Assembly: GCA_963277665.1 (NCBI GenBank) | Contig: OY728136.1 | Location: 1,978,292,576 to 1,978,356,575 of the forward strand | Source of the DNA: Viscum album | Lineage: Eukaryota; Streptophyta; Magnoliopsida; Santalales; Viscaceae | Length of the DNA: 64,000 nucleotides | Direction of reading: 5' to 3' | Part shown: piece by piece, positions 1-13,365 of the stretch | How positions within the stretch are numbered: position 1 is the first letter of the stretch | Layout of the letters: every line of letters begins with the position of its first letter | Position numbers and translations under genes: made by a program | Notes under the pieces: model-generated | The model's input: the letters and a program-made list of their open reading frames with translations, nothing else | Told to the model about the DNA's origin: nothing | Database searches by the model: none

Positions 1-239
1 ATTTTTTGAATAAATATAGAATAATAAATATGACAATTTAAATAATTGAAACACATAAAATTTAATCAATATCATGATCATAACATGGCAGGAATAAAAT
101 ATGATCAAATAATTCCATATAAAAAATCACATGAGCTTGAAACTTGACCATGTATATTCTAACTAATTGAATAATCACATGAAATATCAATACTTGAATT
201 CATATTGATGGAATGCAAAATTTTGGACCTCTAAAACAT

Positions 240-335
240 ATCGCTATGTCTTATTCCCATACATTTAATGTCATTGAGGTTAGTTCCTAGACATCTAATA
301 CCATCAAGGCTTTTTCAAAGACATTTATATGTAAT
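240..335. repeat. Short tandem repeat in element A LTR, about 30-bp unit
   Basis: Units resembling GACATCTAATACCATCAAGG recur with small changes. The same array occurs in the right LTR of A at about 6805-6900, so it belongs to the LTR and is not a later insertion. Confidence 0.5.
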
Positions 336-2776
336 GGGTAAGGCTTTAGACAAAACCATATTTAATTTGTCTAATGAGACCCACTGATGAATCTAGGGGC
401 TATAACAGGCCCGCCAGTCATTTACTAAGTCTAATTCATTTTTCATATGAAAGGGTTGAAACATAATCAACATAATCATTCATATTAAAAAACTAGCATG
501 CAAAATGTTAAAATTTACCCTAATTAATAAACATAATCATAAACCAATCAGAGTAATATAAATGGAATCAAACTAGTAAATCCCCAGTAAAACTAATCAT
601 TAACCATAAAAATAAATAATATGGATGATATCAATATAACATATACCTATTGTATCATAATTATAATGATGTGTTGATGTTGTTGATGAATATAAATACC
701 ATAAAAATTTCTTCAAAAACATTCTTGAGGAAAATATCCTTTTCATTTTTAAAATTACCTTTTAAAACTAAAATTTACACATAATATTATGAAAAAAAAT
801 TTCCTCCAAAATAAAATTTCAAAATTATAAATAAAGATTTATAATATTGAGTGGTCATGGAAAAAAATCTCATACATGATGAGTATTTTAAAATAAATTT
901 TGCTTTCACATTTTTTGTAAAATCCAGACATGTATTATTTTGAAAACAATATAAAGATTACATTAATTAAAAAAAATAAAAAGAGTTAAAATTTATTTAA
1001 TAAATCAATTTTAAAAGGTTAAAAACATCTTTGAAAACATTTTTATAAAACATGGGTTTTCATTAAAACAGATTTCTGACCGAAGAGAGAAATAAAGTCG
1101 GATTTTCTTAAAAACACTTACTTAATAATTCTAAGTAAAAAAGAGAGGAAAATGATAATATTACTTAAAAAATTTCATGAATAACCATAGGATAAAAAGA
1201 TATATTAATTTAAAGATATAAATATCAAATAATTTCCCTAAGGAGATGTAAATAAAAACAGTCCTAAATAATAATGAGATTGTGAAATAAACCCTTACCA
1301 CATTGGTAACTTTTGAATAATAAGACCCCTAAAATAATTAATTTTAATGAAACTTTAAAAACTATTAATATAGATTAATTCATGATATAAAATACAAAAA
1401 GGACATTATATAGACCACATAAGAGAGATAAGTAGTGAATATGGTGTATGTATCATGGAAGTAAAAGTGATACAAGAAACCCTTACCTTGAGTCGGACTC
1501 ATCATGTACATTATTTATCTTCATAAATAATAAAATTATGTTAACTATTTACTTTATTAATAACCCTTATAATTCTTATTATTCCTTTTATTTATCTTAT
1601 TACGATGTTGTATATTATTACTTAGTCAATTTAGTTTATGTTGGATGTTTCGATGATATTTGGCTTATGTGTTAAAAATGAATTTGGTAGGTTGACTATA
1701 GTCTAAGTGGTTATTATTTAAAAATATAAAAAAGAATAACCATGAAATAATTATCATATTTATACATCAATTATACTTTTAAAACCAATAATGAAATATG
1801 GTTATGAAAAATTAATTACATTACAATCATGGAGATGGTAGGTCGCATGTACGCATGAGTAACATTTCCATTTTTCGATGACCATTATAGAAAAAAGATA
1901 ATTAATATTTTATCTTTCCATATTTATCTTAATATCATATATGTTTCATATTATTTATTTTAATATACTTATATATATCATCCATATGGTGTGGTGATGA
2001 AAAGAGAGTTACATCGCTTTGTAGAGGCTGTCGTCTACACATACACGAACAATATTATCATTTTTCAATGTAAAACTAAAATGATATATTATATTTTAAT
2101 AATTATAAATATGTCATTAATATAATTATTATTTAATTTATATTAAATATATTCATTAAATACATCCTTATCATCTTCCATGTAAAGTATTAGTGAAAGG
2201 CAAATCACAACCCTTCGTGAGGCGGTAGTTCGCTGTAAACACAAGTGACATTATTGTATTCCATATGGAATGGAATTTAAAAAGTTATATATATGATATA
2301 ATGAATAATTAGATATAATTATGTTATAAATATCATATATATACTTTATATCCATCATTATACCCAACCATGATAGGTGGTAATAGAAAAACGAATGACA
2401 TCAGTTCACGAGGCGGTAGTCCTCCGTACACACGAATGATGATTTCGTAACCTATTTGAAATAAGTTGGGATAGTTTTAGGTAATTAGATTAACATAATA
2501 TTATATAAAAATATTTAATATATTTATTTTATCATATCATCATTGTTTAATAATAATTGAATGAGGCAGAGTAAAAAATAAAATAAAAATGCTCATTGAA
2601 GAACGTTACATCTTCTTCGGGTATCCTCCTTAAGTTTTCACCAAAGACTTACTAGGATATATTTTTGCCCAAAATAATTTTTCTTGGATTATAAGAGAAA
2701 TTTTTTGATTTTTTTGGGTAGTAATTTTCTGAAAAAATAGTTTTATGGTGTGAAGAAGAGATGATAGTGGGTGGCC

Positions 2777-2783
2777 TTTTATA
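2777..2783 (-). promoter_or_regulatory. TATA box, element A LTR
   Basis: TATAAAA on the minus strand, preceding a leader homologous to the one in the plus-strand sister element (TATA at 8585). Position and context match the core promoters of the LTRs of B and C. Confidence 0.45.
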
Positions 2784-3863
2784 AGTAGGGTTAGTGACAC
2801 ACTTGTAATTTTTTGAAAGAAAAATATATACCCATCCTTTTCCCATGGAAAATGGTAAAAAATATATTATTATAGATCCCAAGACATTTTATGGTAAACA
2901 TATTTCCATAAAATATATTTTTTACAAGTTTCTAGGTCAATTTAACACTTATATTTTTTACTTTAAGCTCTAGAAAAATCCATTTTTACATTAACCGTAG
3001 TAATTAGTTTTTAATGTTTCAACTATTAATTTCGATAAAAAATTAAGTTTAACTTATTATAAAATATAAATTATTATTATCCCAAAATATTTAATCTATT
3101 TTTTCAAATTTCATTCACATAAGTGGAATAATTTAATTTAAAATTAATCTCACAAACACGATGAGAAGGTGAGTTTTCAAAGAGAAAATATTCAAAAGTT
3201 TTAAAAGCTTTTATATCAAAATTAATTATGAAAATGATTACAATGACATAAATTAGATTATTTGATATAAAATTGAACAAATTTTACTTAAAAACTAATT
3301 AAATATATAATTTAACTTTGTAAATAATTTAAATGAAAATAAATTTTTCAATTAAAATTTAGTATTTTTCACTATTCATAAAAAATTAAACATTTCAAAA
3401 AAATAAAACAAATTAAACATAATATTATTTTTTTATTATAATTTTGAAAATGAACTTTATTTTTTCAAATATACTTAAAAAATTTGGTAAAAATAAGTTT
3501 TAAATTATGTGTGCAAAGCACGACTAAACCGTCTATTAGAAAAAATTAAGTTTTTCAGAATACATTTCTTTTTCTTTTAAATGATCATCACTTTATTTAT
3601 AATAAATAGATAACCATAATTTTAATTATTTAGTTAGTAATATTCATACCCACCATTTTAGTAGATATGTTATAATGGTATACTTTATTATGGTTTATTT
3701 TGACTTAGGGTTGCGTGTTCTGCAAGCTGTGGAAGAGATTAAATATATTTAAAATAAATATTTCATAAAGTCAATATTATTATATTTTATTCTAATCTTG
3801 GTGTTGTATTTCATAAACTCTATAAAAAACAATGTTCTTCTTTTAAAATATCAGAGTGTTACT

Positions 3864-3880
3864 TTCTTCCCACCTAAAAT
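3864..3880 (-). other. Polypurine tract of element A
   Basis: Minus-strand ATTTTAGGTGGGAAGAA directly abuts the LTR start. It is the expected plus-strand primer site and fixes the boundary between interior and 3' LTR. Confidence 0.6.
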
Positions 3881-6251
3881 AAATTGTGTCATCACAATTT
3901 AATCCCGTTATCGGTAATCATGGGGTTGATATTTGAAAATTCTTTTGTTAAAAACCCACATTAAAAAAAGAGTTAATAAAAAATCCTCTTAATAAAAGAG
4001 AAATGGGATTAAAAAGTTCATATGAAATATCACATAGCTAAGTTTCTATGTAATAGAACATTGGTGGAAAGTTAAGATATTTACATAAAATAAAAGAATA
4101 AATAATTATAGAGAGTGATAAAGGTCATTGATCATAAGAAATGGAATGATCAATGGAAATTTAAGGAATTCAAAAACATAAATTTGTGATGATTTAAAAG
4201 ACCAATGTTCAACCTAAATAAATGTATTTAGAATTTTTTTGTTTCAATATCTTTTTCCTATAGTTGAGGAATTTCTTTACCATTTAGTAAGAGAATATAT
4301 GAAAATATACTTACTTGATATCTTTCTATTTCATTGGAATAAATTCATCTTTTGGTTGTGATTTGATCAATTTACAATTCATTTCTTACTCCAAGAAATT
4401 ATTTTTTTATGTCTGAAGCACTAAAATTCACTTTTAATGGATTGTAAGATCCATAATAGAATGATAAGTAATTACTTCAATATATAGTTATTATTATAAA
4501 AAAAATTTTAGTACTAGTTATCCAATATGAATTAATCTTAATATGGGGATCTAATTCATCAATATCTAAAACCTAATCCAATATTCAACTTAAACCATTT
4601 CATAAATGTTTAAACTTACGGCCCTTCCAAAATTTTATGTTCCAAAACTTTAGAAATATGGTCACTAAATTTTCAAAATGAAATTATCATTAATCCCCCA
4701 AACAACATAAATTATCTCTTAATCAAGAGATACAAAATATGTGAATAACTTCATCAAGTATTCTCTTGAAACATGGTAATAACTTGAATTACTATAAAAC
4801 CTTATTGAAAATATGAATTCTTCATTATTATTTAAATAAAAACTAGATGACTTTATATATTCCTTAAATAAAAAAATGATGTTAACTCCATCACTAATAG
4901 AATAAACCACATTTTCAAAAAATCATTAATCAGTTACAAGGTATTAAGTACTATACAATTTAATTTATCCACATCAATCATCTCTTTACCACAGCATCAT
5001 CATCTCAACATCAGGAACATATTAAGGGTTATCTTTCCTTTAATCATGTGTTTTATAAGAATTTAAACTTTCCACTGAATCATTTTTCTTTCTCATCAGT
5101 ACCATTTAATATATGCTATCAAATCTTTTAATAAATGGTAGTACAATAAAATCCTTATACGTTTCATGATTCTTATAATGAGAGTGTCATTAATAAAATA
5201 ATTTTACAACATATTTATTAGATCCATATGCAGTATAATATTAATAACTATACTTTAGTTGTATCAATATCATAAGATTTACCATGATCCATTAGCTACT
5301 TTTGAGGTATATTCATTTGACTCTTGGGGTATTCATTTGAGTAATTCACCATCTCTTTAAAGGTCAATAATTGAACATTGAAAACCTTTTCCCCCTAAAA
5401 TCACAATGTATTAATTTCTATCCAAACTTTTAGAAAACTCCTATTCCCTTTAATAAAGTACCTGGGTGTTTCTTTATACAATTATCATATGTGGGAAAAT
5501 ATTTCTTTCCCTGATTACCTTTATCCATATTTCTCTATACCATCCTATTATTATCCTTATTCCATTTTAATAAATAATATATAGAAAATTATTTCTCTTT
5601 ATTTTTAGCACATGATACTATGTCATCATATTATGAGAATGTTTGGGAGACTAGTTGTATTTGCAATATTGTCTTACCCCCCTAAAAAAACTATAATTCA
5701 TTCTCTTTGGATTATATTCATTGATTAGGTTACCATTCCTTCTATTATGAACTATTTATAAACAATAACATACACTAGATTAGATCATAACATTATGAAA
5801 CATAATGTACAATCACAAAACAGTGAAATAATTAACATAAACAGAAACATTTATTCATATCTAATATCATTATCATAAAGGTGGTTTATTGGGGATATCA
5901 TTATTTTAAAATCCTTTATAATGGTTTATAAAGAAAATTTGAATTATCATAAGAATGTACTTTGAGAGTGTCAAACCAGGTGAATAGTAAGGCCTGTTGT
6001 CGTGCACCATATGATGATCAGGTCAAGAAAAATTCACCCTTTTTGGAGTTATTACCCCTAGGTACCTCTATTCTACAACCAAATCCACTTGTAAGAATTA
6101 AACAGGATGTATTTCTATGAAAAACTATATAATATATTCCTTACCAAAACTTTAGGATGTTCTTATATACTTATCCTCAAAGTTTATCATAGGGTTATAT
6201 TCCATAATCTATGTTTTCATTAATCTAGTTCTCAGAGTTTCTAATAAACAT

Positions 6252-6265
6252 CCTATGATACCAAC
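6252..6265 (-). other. Primer binding site of element A (tRNA-iMet)
   Basis: Minus-strand GTTGGTATCATAGG, a near match to the plant initiator-Met tRNA primer site TGGTATCAGAGC, directly beside the right LTR. Confidence 0.6.
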
Positions 6266-7274
6266 TATAATTTTCTCAACCCCAGTATCCTAGCGTTGCT
6301 GTCTGCTTTTTTACATTTTTATAATATATAAGGGATCACACCCCAAAGGACCAAATAGTTTAGTAGTCTTGGAAAAATAGATACTTACTTGGAATTCACA
6401 TTACATTTTAAAACATAAAAGACACAAATTATATTCTTTGAGAACATCATTATCCCCCTTAGCACATCCCTGTATATCAATAACAAAGCAGTTCCTGGTA
6501 TCCTGGGTAAAATAAAACAAAAGAAAGAGGCGATATCAGATGCTTAGTAAAGGTAAGTGTATAATGGAAGCTATGAATAAAAAATGAATAATCAATATGT
6601 AAAGGTAAATAACTAAAACACATACCATTTAATAAATAACTTGATCATAATATGAAAGGAATAAAATATGATGTAATAATTCTGTATAAATAATAACATG
6701 ATCTTGAAACATGACCATGGATATTCTAACTAATCAAATAATAACATGGAATATCAATAACTAAATTTATAATAATGTAATGCATAATGTTGTAAATCTA
6801 AAAAATACCATTGAGGCTAGTTCCAAGACACATAATACCATCAAGGCATATGCCTAGACATCTAATATCATCAAGGCTTATACCAAGACATATATATATA
6901 ATAGGTTAAGGCCTCAGCTGAAATTGTATCTAGTTTGTATCATGAGACCTGTCGATGCATTGAGGGGATATAGAAGGCCTCACATATCACTTACTAAGTG
7001 AAATGAATTCCTTATATGAAAGGGGTGAAACATAATGAACATAAACATTCATATTGAAAAACTATCAAACGAAATGTTAATAATTACCGCAATCATTTAA
7101 CATAACCATAAACCATATAGAGTAATATGAATGGTTTAAAATTGGTAAATCCTTAGTAAAAATGACCATAAACCATCCAAATAAATAATAAAGATGATAT
7201 CAATGTAACATATCCCTAGAGTATCATAAGTACAGTAAAGGGATAATGTTGTTGATGAATAGAAATACAATAAA
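6266..7274 (-). repeat. Right LTR of element A, first segment
   Basis: The U5-side 1.0 kb of A's right LTR, adjoining the primer site. From about 6575 onward it aligns with bases 1-720. At 7274 it is interrupted by the TGTAAC start of the oppositely oriented element A-prime. The rest of this LTR reappears at 15037-15745, with about 2.4 kb missing in between. Confidence 0.65.
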
Positions 7275-8584
7275 TGTAACATCTTGAGATTTTAAGAAGT
7301 ATATTCTTTAAAATTAATTTAAATTATATGATAGATTGTGTTACAAACAATTCGCTATTTATCTTTCATTGTACACAACACCAATTTTATCTTGTGTTTC
7401 ATGTAACATTGAGTTTATTCGATAACTTGTGTTACACACAAGGCTAAGTCTTACCAGACAACAATATACTATTAATATTATTTATTTAACAGAATAGTTA
7501 CCACCTAATTGATGTAATGGTGATAATAATTATGTTTAACTACATTATGAATATATGGTTTACACATGTTTATATAAGGAATACTTTCATGACCATTTAA
7601 TTAGAAATGAAAATAAAACCAATTGAATATAAAGGATAAGTTTTTATAAAAAACTATATTTATGACTAGAATGATGTTTTATCTTAATAAATTAAATTAA
7701 TTACAATTAGTGAAAGATATTGATGAAATTTATATGTTATATATTTTATTTAATGTTTTTAAATTAATCTAATATGTTTTATAGGTTTAAGATAAGAATA
7801 AATAAAATTTAAAGCATAAAAGCTATATATTTTTAAAAGGTAGTTTTACCATCTTTTAATGGAATACTTTTCTAAAAATAAATTTTGAAACTTTTATAAA
7901 TTTTATTTGATTTTTTTTTATTTTTTAATATAAAAATTTACTTTGGTTTATTTTATGGTATTTTTCTGAGAACTTTCTTATTTTGATGAATAGTGAATAA
8001 CACCGAATTTTAATTGAAAACTGATTTTTTATCTAAATAATTTATAGTGTTAAATTGTATTTTTAATTAGTTTTAAAGTTTAAATATATAAATTTTATAT
8101 AATTTAAACTAATTTAGGTTATTATAATCAATTTCATTTCGTAATTGGATATAAAAACATTTCAAACTTCAAAACTTTTCTCCTTAAAAAAACTCTTTGT
8201 CTCCTCCCATCTTCGGGATTAATTTTAAAATAGTTTCTTACATTTTTTGTGATTTGAATTTGGAAAAATAGATTCAATATTTTGAATCAGAATAATTTAT
8301 AATTTATAGCAATATAAACTTAGTTTTTTACCAAAAATATTAGTGAAATCAATTAAAATTATTTACAACGACTAGGGTAAAAAATGTGTTTACTTAGTGG
8401 TTAAAATTTAATATTAAGTATCCAAATAACCTATAAACATGTCTAAAATAACTTTTCTGTCCATTATTATACCATATAACCACTTTTATTTAATTGGGTT
8501 CATTATTTTGGGCACATGATGTAAGAGATACCTCTCAATAGTGTTTACCTTTTTAAATTTACAAGAATACCACACTCCATCCAC

Positions 8585-8591
8585 TATAAAA
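8585..8591 (+). promoter_or_regulatory. TATA box, A-prime LTR1
   Basis: CACTATAAAAAGG context, matched in LTR2 at 14679. Followed by a leader that ends at the GTAACATTC donor-like site near 8763. Confidence 0.5.
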
Positions 8592-10779
8592 AGGAACTCA
8601 CCATCAACACTTATTCACAAAAATAAGTCCATTTGTATCATCATAAAACTTCCCAAATAAGATCCAAAAATCCCTTATCTAATACTATAATCCTAAATCT
8701 AGGAAGAAATAAAACCAAGGATGTCCTTTGTTTCAAACCAAAAGGAGTTACCTGTAAAAGATGTAACATTCTTCAACGACCACTATTGTTTTATTTCTTT
8801 CTCAAACCAATTAAATTATTCTTATGAAATTATTATATAAAAAAATAATTATTATAAATATAAATATATTTTGTTTTCTTTTGGTTTTTAACTACACCTT
8901 CACACACTTCCATCAAATGGGGTACGCAATCATCGTTCGTGTATACGACAGACTACAGCCTCACAAACTGATGTCATTAGTTTTCCATTACCACCATTCA
9001 AATTTTATAATAATGATGGAATTAATATTTTTATATTATATTTATAATTTATTATTAATTATATAATTATTATATAATATATACCTTTATTCTTTTCATT
9101 TTATGGGAATATGATTATATTATTTGTGGATATGTGGACCACCACCTCCTCAAAGCGATGTGATTCATTCACACTTTAAATGGAGTGTATTAAGGATAGA
9201 TTTATTAAAATATAAGAAATATTTATAATATTAATAACATAATTATGTATTTATTCATATAAAATATCATTTATCCTTTCCATTTTACACACGAAAAAAC
9301 TGACATCATTCATGGATATGTGTACCACTACCTCCTTGGAGCGATGTGATTCTTCGTTTTTCATCACTACATAATAATAATGATATTCATAAGTATATAT
9401 AATTAAATAATATGGTATTTATTATATAATTTTCATTATGTAATGATAAACACTACTTACTTTATTTCCATAATTATCATTTAAAAATGAGAATGTTACT
9501 CATGTGTACGTACGACATACCGTCTCCCTGATCGTAACATTGGTTCATTTTCCATAACCATATTTACTATATGATTTTAAAAGTATAATTGATGTAAAAA
9601 TGTAATAATTATTTCACATTTATTATTTTATATATGTTTAAATAATGACCTTATTAACCACATTCGATCTATCAAATTCAGTTTTGACACATAAGCCGAA
9701 TATGGTCAAAACATCTGACTTAAAAATTATTGATTAAATAATTATATATAAATTATTTATAAGTAAAATAAAAGTAATAATAAACTTGGAAAAGTTTATG
9801 AGGAAATTTAATAATTTAAATAAGTTTATTATTCATGAATATATAGGAAAATCAAGACAAATTAGACTCAAGGTAAGGGGTTTTGTCTTAATTTACATCC
9901 CATTAAGACTTATTTATTATTATGCACATAGTTACTTTTATATGAATTATCTAATAACATATGACTTGTAATATCATGAGTTTAATTTATTTAATGATAT
10001 TAAATGTTTCAATTTATGTTATTCATTGATATATCTCATGATTCAATGTTACTCAAGTAGTAATGGATTTCTTAAATCAATTTCCTTTCACTAGGTTAAA
10101 CTTCTATGTCATTGGTTTTGTTATTCGAAGAATATGTGTGAAATGAATTCTAATTAAATTATTATGTATTTAAAATTTTATTATGTTTGTTTAAATTTGT
10201 CACACATAATTATTTCATTGATTTATTCTCACTCTAATGATATGATCTATGTAAGGGTTTTTATCATCTCACTTTTATTTCTATGTGATATATTTCATAT
10301 TCACTAATTATTTTTTGTGTAGTTTATATAATTCCTATGAATGTATTTTTTTATTATTATCCTTAAATTTATGTGGTTTTACATATACTTTTTAGGATAT
10401 CTATTTAATTATATTTATGGTTTCAAAGTTACTAAAGAAGTAATGGATTTTTTTCACAATTTCCTTCTTTGAGACGTCTAATGTGTTATACACCAATATT
10501 ATTTTATATGGTGTGTATAATTACACTTTTAAATGATATATCCTTAATATAATTATTATCATGATTTGTTAATTTTCATTTTATTACTTCATGGGGATTA
10601 TGATTCAAATACTTTAAGGTGGTATGAGACACTTCTGAATGTTTAAATGTTATTTTTCTCATGAATGATTTTAATGATCTTTTAATGGTATTTACATTCA
10701 TCAATGGCAAAAAACTTGTTAATTATCCTATACTGGTAATATTTTCTATTAATATCATCCACATTATTTAATATATGGA

Positions 10780-11130
10780 TTAATATAGTTTCAAATAGAT
10801 TTTTATGGAATCCATTTATTTTCTATGAGATAATCATGTTTCAAAGAGATTGTTATGGAACCCATTTCTTTTCCATGGTTAAATCATGTTTCAATGATTT
10901 TTTTGGAAACTATTTCTTTTACATGGGTAAATCATGTTCTGAAAATATTTTTACAAAACCCTTTTCTTTTATAAGGGTTAATCATGTTTCAAAAAGATTA
11001 TTATTGAAACCATTTCTTTTCCATTGGTTAATCATGTTTTGAAGATATTTTTATTAAACCCATTTATTTTACATGGGTTAATCATATTTTGAAGATTTTG
11101 AAAATAAACCCATTTCTTTTCAAGTGGTTA
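10780..11130 (+). repeat. 50-bp tandem repeat, about 6.5 units
   Basis: The word AATCATGTTT (or a close variant) recurs at 10832, 10882, 10930, 10980, 11030 and 11080, a 48-50 bp period. Each unit also carries a CCCATTTCTTTT-like segment. The 68-codon open frame at 10836-11042 is a by-product of this array. Confidence 0.85.
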
Positions 11131-11212
11131 TAAGGTTATAAAATGGATAATGGTTTTTCCTATGAGTTTATGATTAAATACATTATTTTTTGTGTTATGT
11201 AATTTTACTTGG

Positions 11213-11388
11213 AAATTTGATGGGTGTTACGTGATAAACCAATGTTGGGTGGTTCCATGATAAACCAATGATGGGTTATTTTGTGATAAACCAATGATAG
11301 GTGGTTCTGTGATAAACCAATGATAGTTGGTTTTGTGATAAACTAATAATGGGTGGTTACGTGATAAACTAATGATAAGTGGGTCCAT
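11213..11388 (+). repeat. 26-bp tandem repeat, 6 units
   Basis: GATAAACCAATGATGGGTGG-type units start at 11233, 11259, 11285, 11311, 11337 and 11363, exactly 26 bp apart. The array lies in the transcribed part of the LTR, upstream of the acceptor-like module. Confidence 0.9.
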
Positions 11389-12137
11389 GGTATCCCTCCA
11401 ATGAATTGTGTATAAAAGTTATCCGTATATCTATTCCAATTGTAATAGTGACCTGTATTAAAGTCGACTGCATGATTAATCCATTTTTAAGAATTAAAAT
11501 TATAATAATGTACCAAGATACCTTTATTTTTTTCTATGATTTCTATGGGTTAATAATGTTTCTAATGTTCTAGATTGATATCACATGACTCATGATTATT
11601 GATTTTTATGACTCTTTCCTTTTCCATGTTTTCATACTTGATGATATAGGTTTTGATTGGTATGAGTTCTTTTATGATTCAATCATTAAATATGATTATG
11701 TTATCATACCCTTATGCACTCTTATTATCATTGATGATGTCGAATTGTTAATGATTATATTTATCCTTACTAAGAATCTGAGCTCACCCTTCTTATGTTT
11801 CTATTTTCCTAGGTTTTAAATAATGATTTTGAACAAGTTATATCTAGAAGAGATTTCATATGGATGATGATGATGCATTACCATGAAAAAGAAAAGCTGG
11901 GTTAAGTGAGGTAGATTCTCATTTAAACTCATGTGAATTATTTATGTATAATTTTTACTAATTCTATAAAACTCTAAACTTAAAAGTTCCTCCAGTTTGT
12001 AAGTGATACAAGGTTTCCTTTTGATGAAGTAAGTTTTAGATGAAAAATTGGGGTCATAATTATCAGCATCAAATTCTAGAATGTAAAGTAATGGATTTAA
12101 ACAAAAGATCTAAGAGTATGGGTTCTATGATGTTATA

Positions 12138-12151
12138 GTTGGTATCAAAAG
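12138..12151 (+). other. Primer binding site of A-prime (tRNA-iMet)
   Basis: GTTGGTATCAAAAG directly follows the LTR1 end and is a close match to the initiator-Met primer site. Confidence 0.65.
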
Positions 12152-13365
12152 TCAGTTTAGAAATATTTGGAGATTATAATGTATTCATGTGAGTATATCT
12201 TAAGGGTTAGGGATACTGTCACAGGTCTATAAGATTAAGGATGATCATAAGTTAAAATTTCTAGAGACCATATATCAGGGTTTTAAGTAATATTTTTTTG
12301 AGGTTATTAATGACATTTTAGGAGACATTTTACTAGGTTGAAGTATATGTAATACTTTAGTTTAATGTGAAGTATTACTTTAAATTTTGTGTAAATATGT
12401 TTCAAGGTATCGATAACCTTTAGGGTTTTTTTAATCTTGAATATTGAGTTAATGATGGGAAGAAAGTATTATCATATAGATAACAACATGATTAAAAAGT
12501 TATTAGGTGACTAAGTGACTAATTTTACTTCAAAAGAAGATCAAAATATTTTAGGATTAAAATATTTAAGGTACGAGATAACCCTTGAGGTTAAAAAATT
12601 CTCAAATTTTAAGTTTACTGAGGTTATTTGGGATATAATGTTATGGAATGATTTAGTTTCATATTTGGGTGTTACTATTGAATTTTAAAGATTATTTTAT
12701 CATATATAGGTTTATTAATTTTTGTAATTCTCTAAACATGTGCTAACCATTTTGGTTTTGGTTAATGTTTAAAGACAGGTGTAATAACTTGTTATTGCAT
12801 TTATGGTTATGTGGTCTTTAAAATTTTATTTTAGTGCATCAGGCATAAGAAAATTCATCTTGAATACTCATAGTTTGGATAAAAAGATGTTATTTTGGTG
12901 AAAATTGATTAAATTGTGAAATTAAAGTCATCAAGTAAGTATATTTCCTTTTTCTTTTTCTCTTGGTCTAAATGGTAAGATCATTCTTTAACTCTCTTAA
13001 AAAGATATTGAAAAAAATTATTTTCCTAGTACCTTTAATTTTGATGAACCGATGGCCTTTTTTATCATCGTAAATTTATGTTTTTGAGACCCTTAACTTT
13101 CCATTGATCATTCACTTGTTTATGATCAATGACCTCAATAAATCTCTATAATTATTTACACTTGTCCCCCATTCCCACCTATGTCCCCCCTATATTGATG
13201 CTAGTTATGCATAACTTCTGGTGACCTTTATGTTTCCTATTTTTTCTTTTTAAGAGGATGTTTTATTAACCCTTTTTATGATGTGGGTCTCAGTAAAGGA
13301 ATTCTAAAAATGTTAATACTTTGACAACCAAGACAAATTTCGAGGGTAGAATTCATTTTAAGGGG
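12138..13365 (+). mobile_element. Non-coding interior of element A-prime
   Basis: A 1.2-kb interior beginning with a primer site (12138-12151, GTTGGTATCAAAAG) and ending in a polypurine tract (about 13357-13365, TTTAAGGGGG). No coding motif is visible. Bases 13054-13134 are the reverse complement of 4122-4203 in element A, which agrees with the opposite orientation. Just before the polypurine tract it has the TTTCGAGGGTAGAATTCATT segment also found next to the LTR in C, a typical end-of-pol/3' UTR relic of chromoviruses. Confidence 0.6.

Larger units (their letters stand above)
1..3863 (-). repeat. Left LTR of LARD-like element A (cut by window edge)
   Basis: Long terminal repeat of a minus-strand, non-coding LTR retrotransposon. 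Bases 1-720 are repeated in the same order at about 6575-7274, and 3160-3863 are repeated at 15037-15745, so this is one of a pair of direct repeats. The LTR end on this side reads GTGTTACT, a mutated GTTACA, and is followed by a polypurine tract. By comparison with the right copy about 310 bp are missing before base 1, so the whole LTR was about 4.2 kb. Read on the minus strand it has a TATA box, a short leader, a GTAAC donor-like site near 2610, and several degenerate GTACGTACG-type blocks (about 1840, 2025, 2220 and 2415). Small open frames here (for example 1448-1675 and 2652-2882) have no recognisable product. Confidence 0.75.
3864..6265 (-). mobile_element. Non-coding interior of LARD-like element A
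   Basis: A 2.4-kb stretch between the two LTRs of A, bounded by a polypurine tract and a primer binding site. I see no gag, protease, RT or integrase motif; the longest open frame (4719-4910, minus) is an unremarkable AT-rich peptide. Parts resemble the non-coding interior of element C. Bases 4122-4203 match 48860-48907 (CATAAATTTGTGATGAT type), and the stretch around 4760-4820 matches about 49640-49695. A therefore looks like an old, decayed relative of C that has no coding capacity, that is, a large retrotransposon derivative needing proteins from elsewhere. Confidence 0.6.
7275..12137 (+). repeat. LTR1 (5' LTR) of element A-prime
   Basis: Starts TGTAACATC and ends at GTTATA, followed at once by a primer binding site. 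Its first 1.67 kb is repeated at 13366-15036. In order it contains a TATA box, a leader ending in a GTAAC donor-like site, blocks related to GTACGTACG (about 8930, 9130, 9315 and 9510), two tandem arrays (10780-11130 and 11213-11388), and a branch/acceptor-like module ending TTTTCCTAG at about 11812. At 4.9 kb it is longer than the A LTR, partly because of the tandem arrays. Confidence 0.65.

Noticed and set aside
10836..11042. 68-codon plus frame with internal repeats
   Set aside because: Produced by the 50-bp tandem array.
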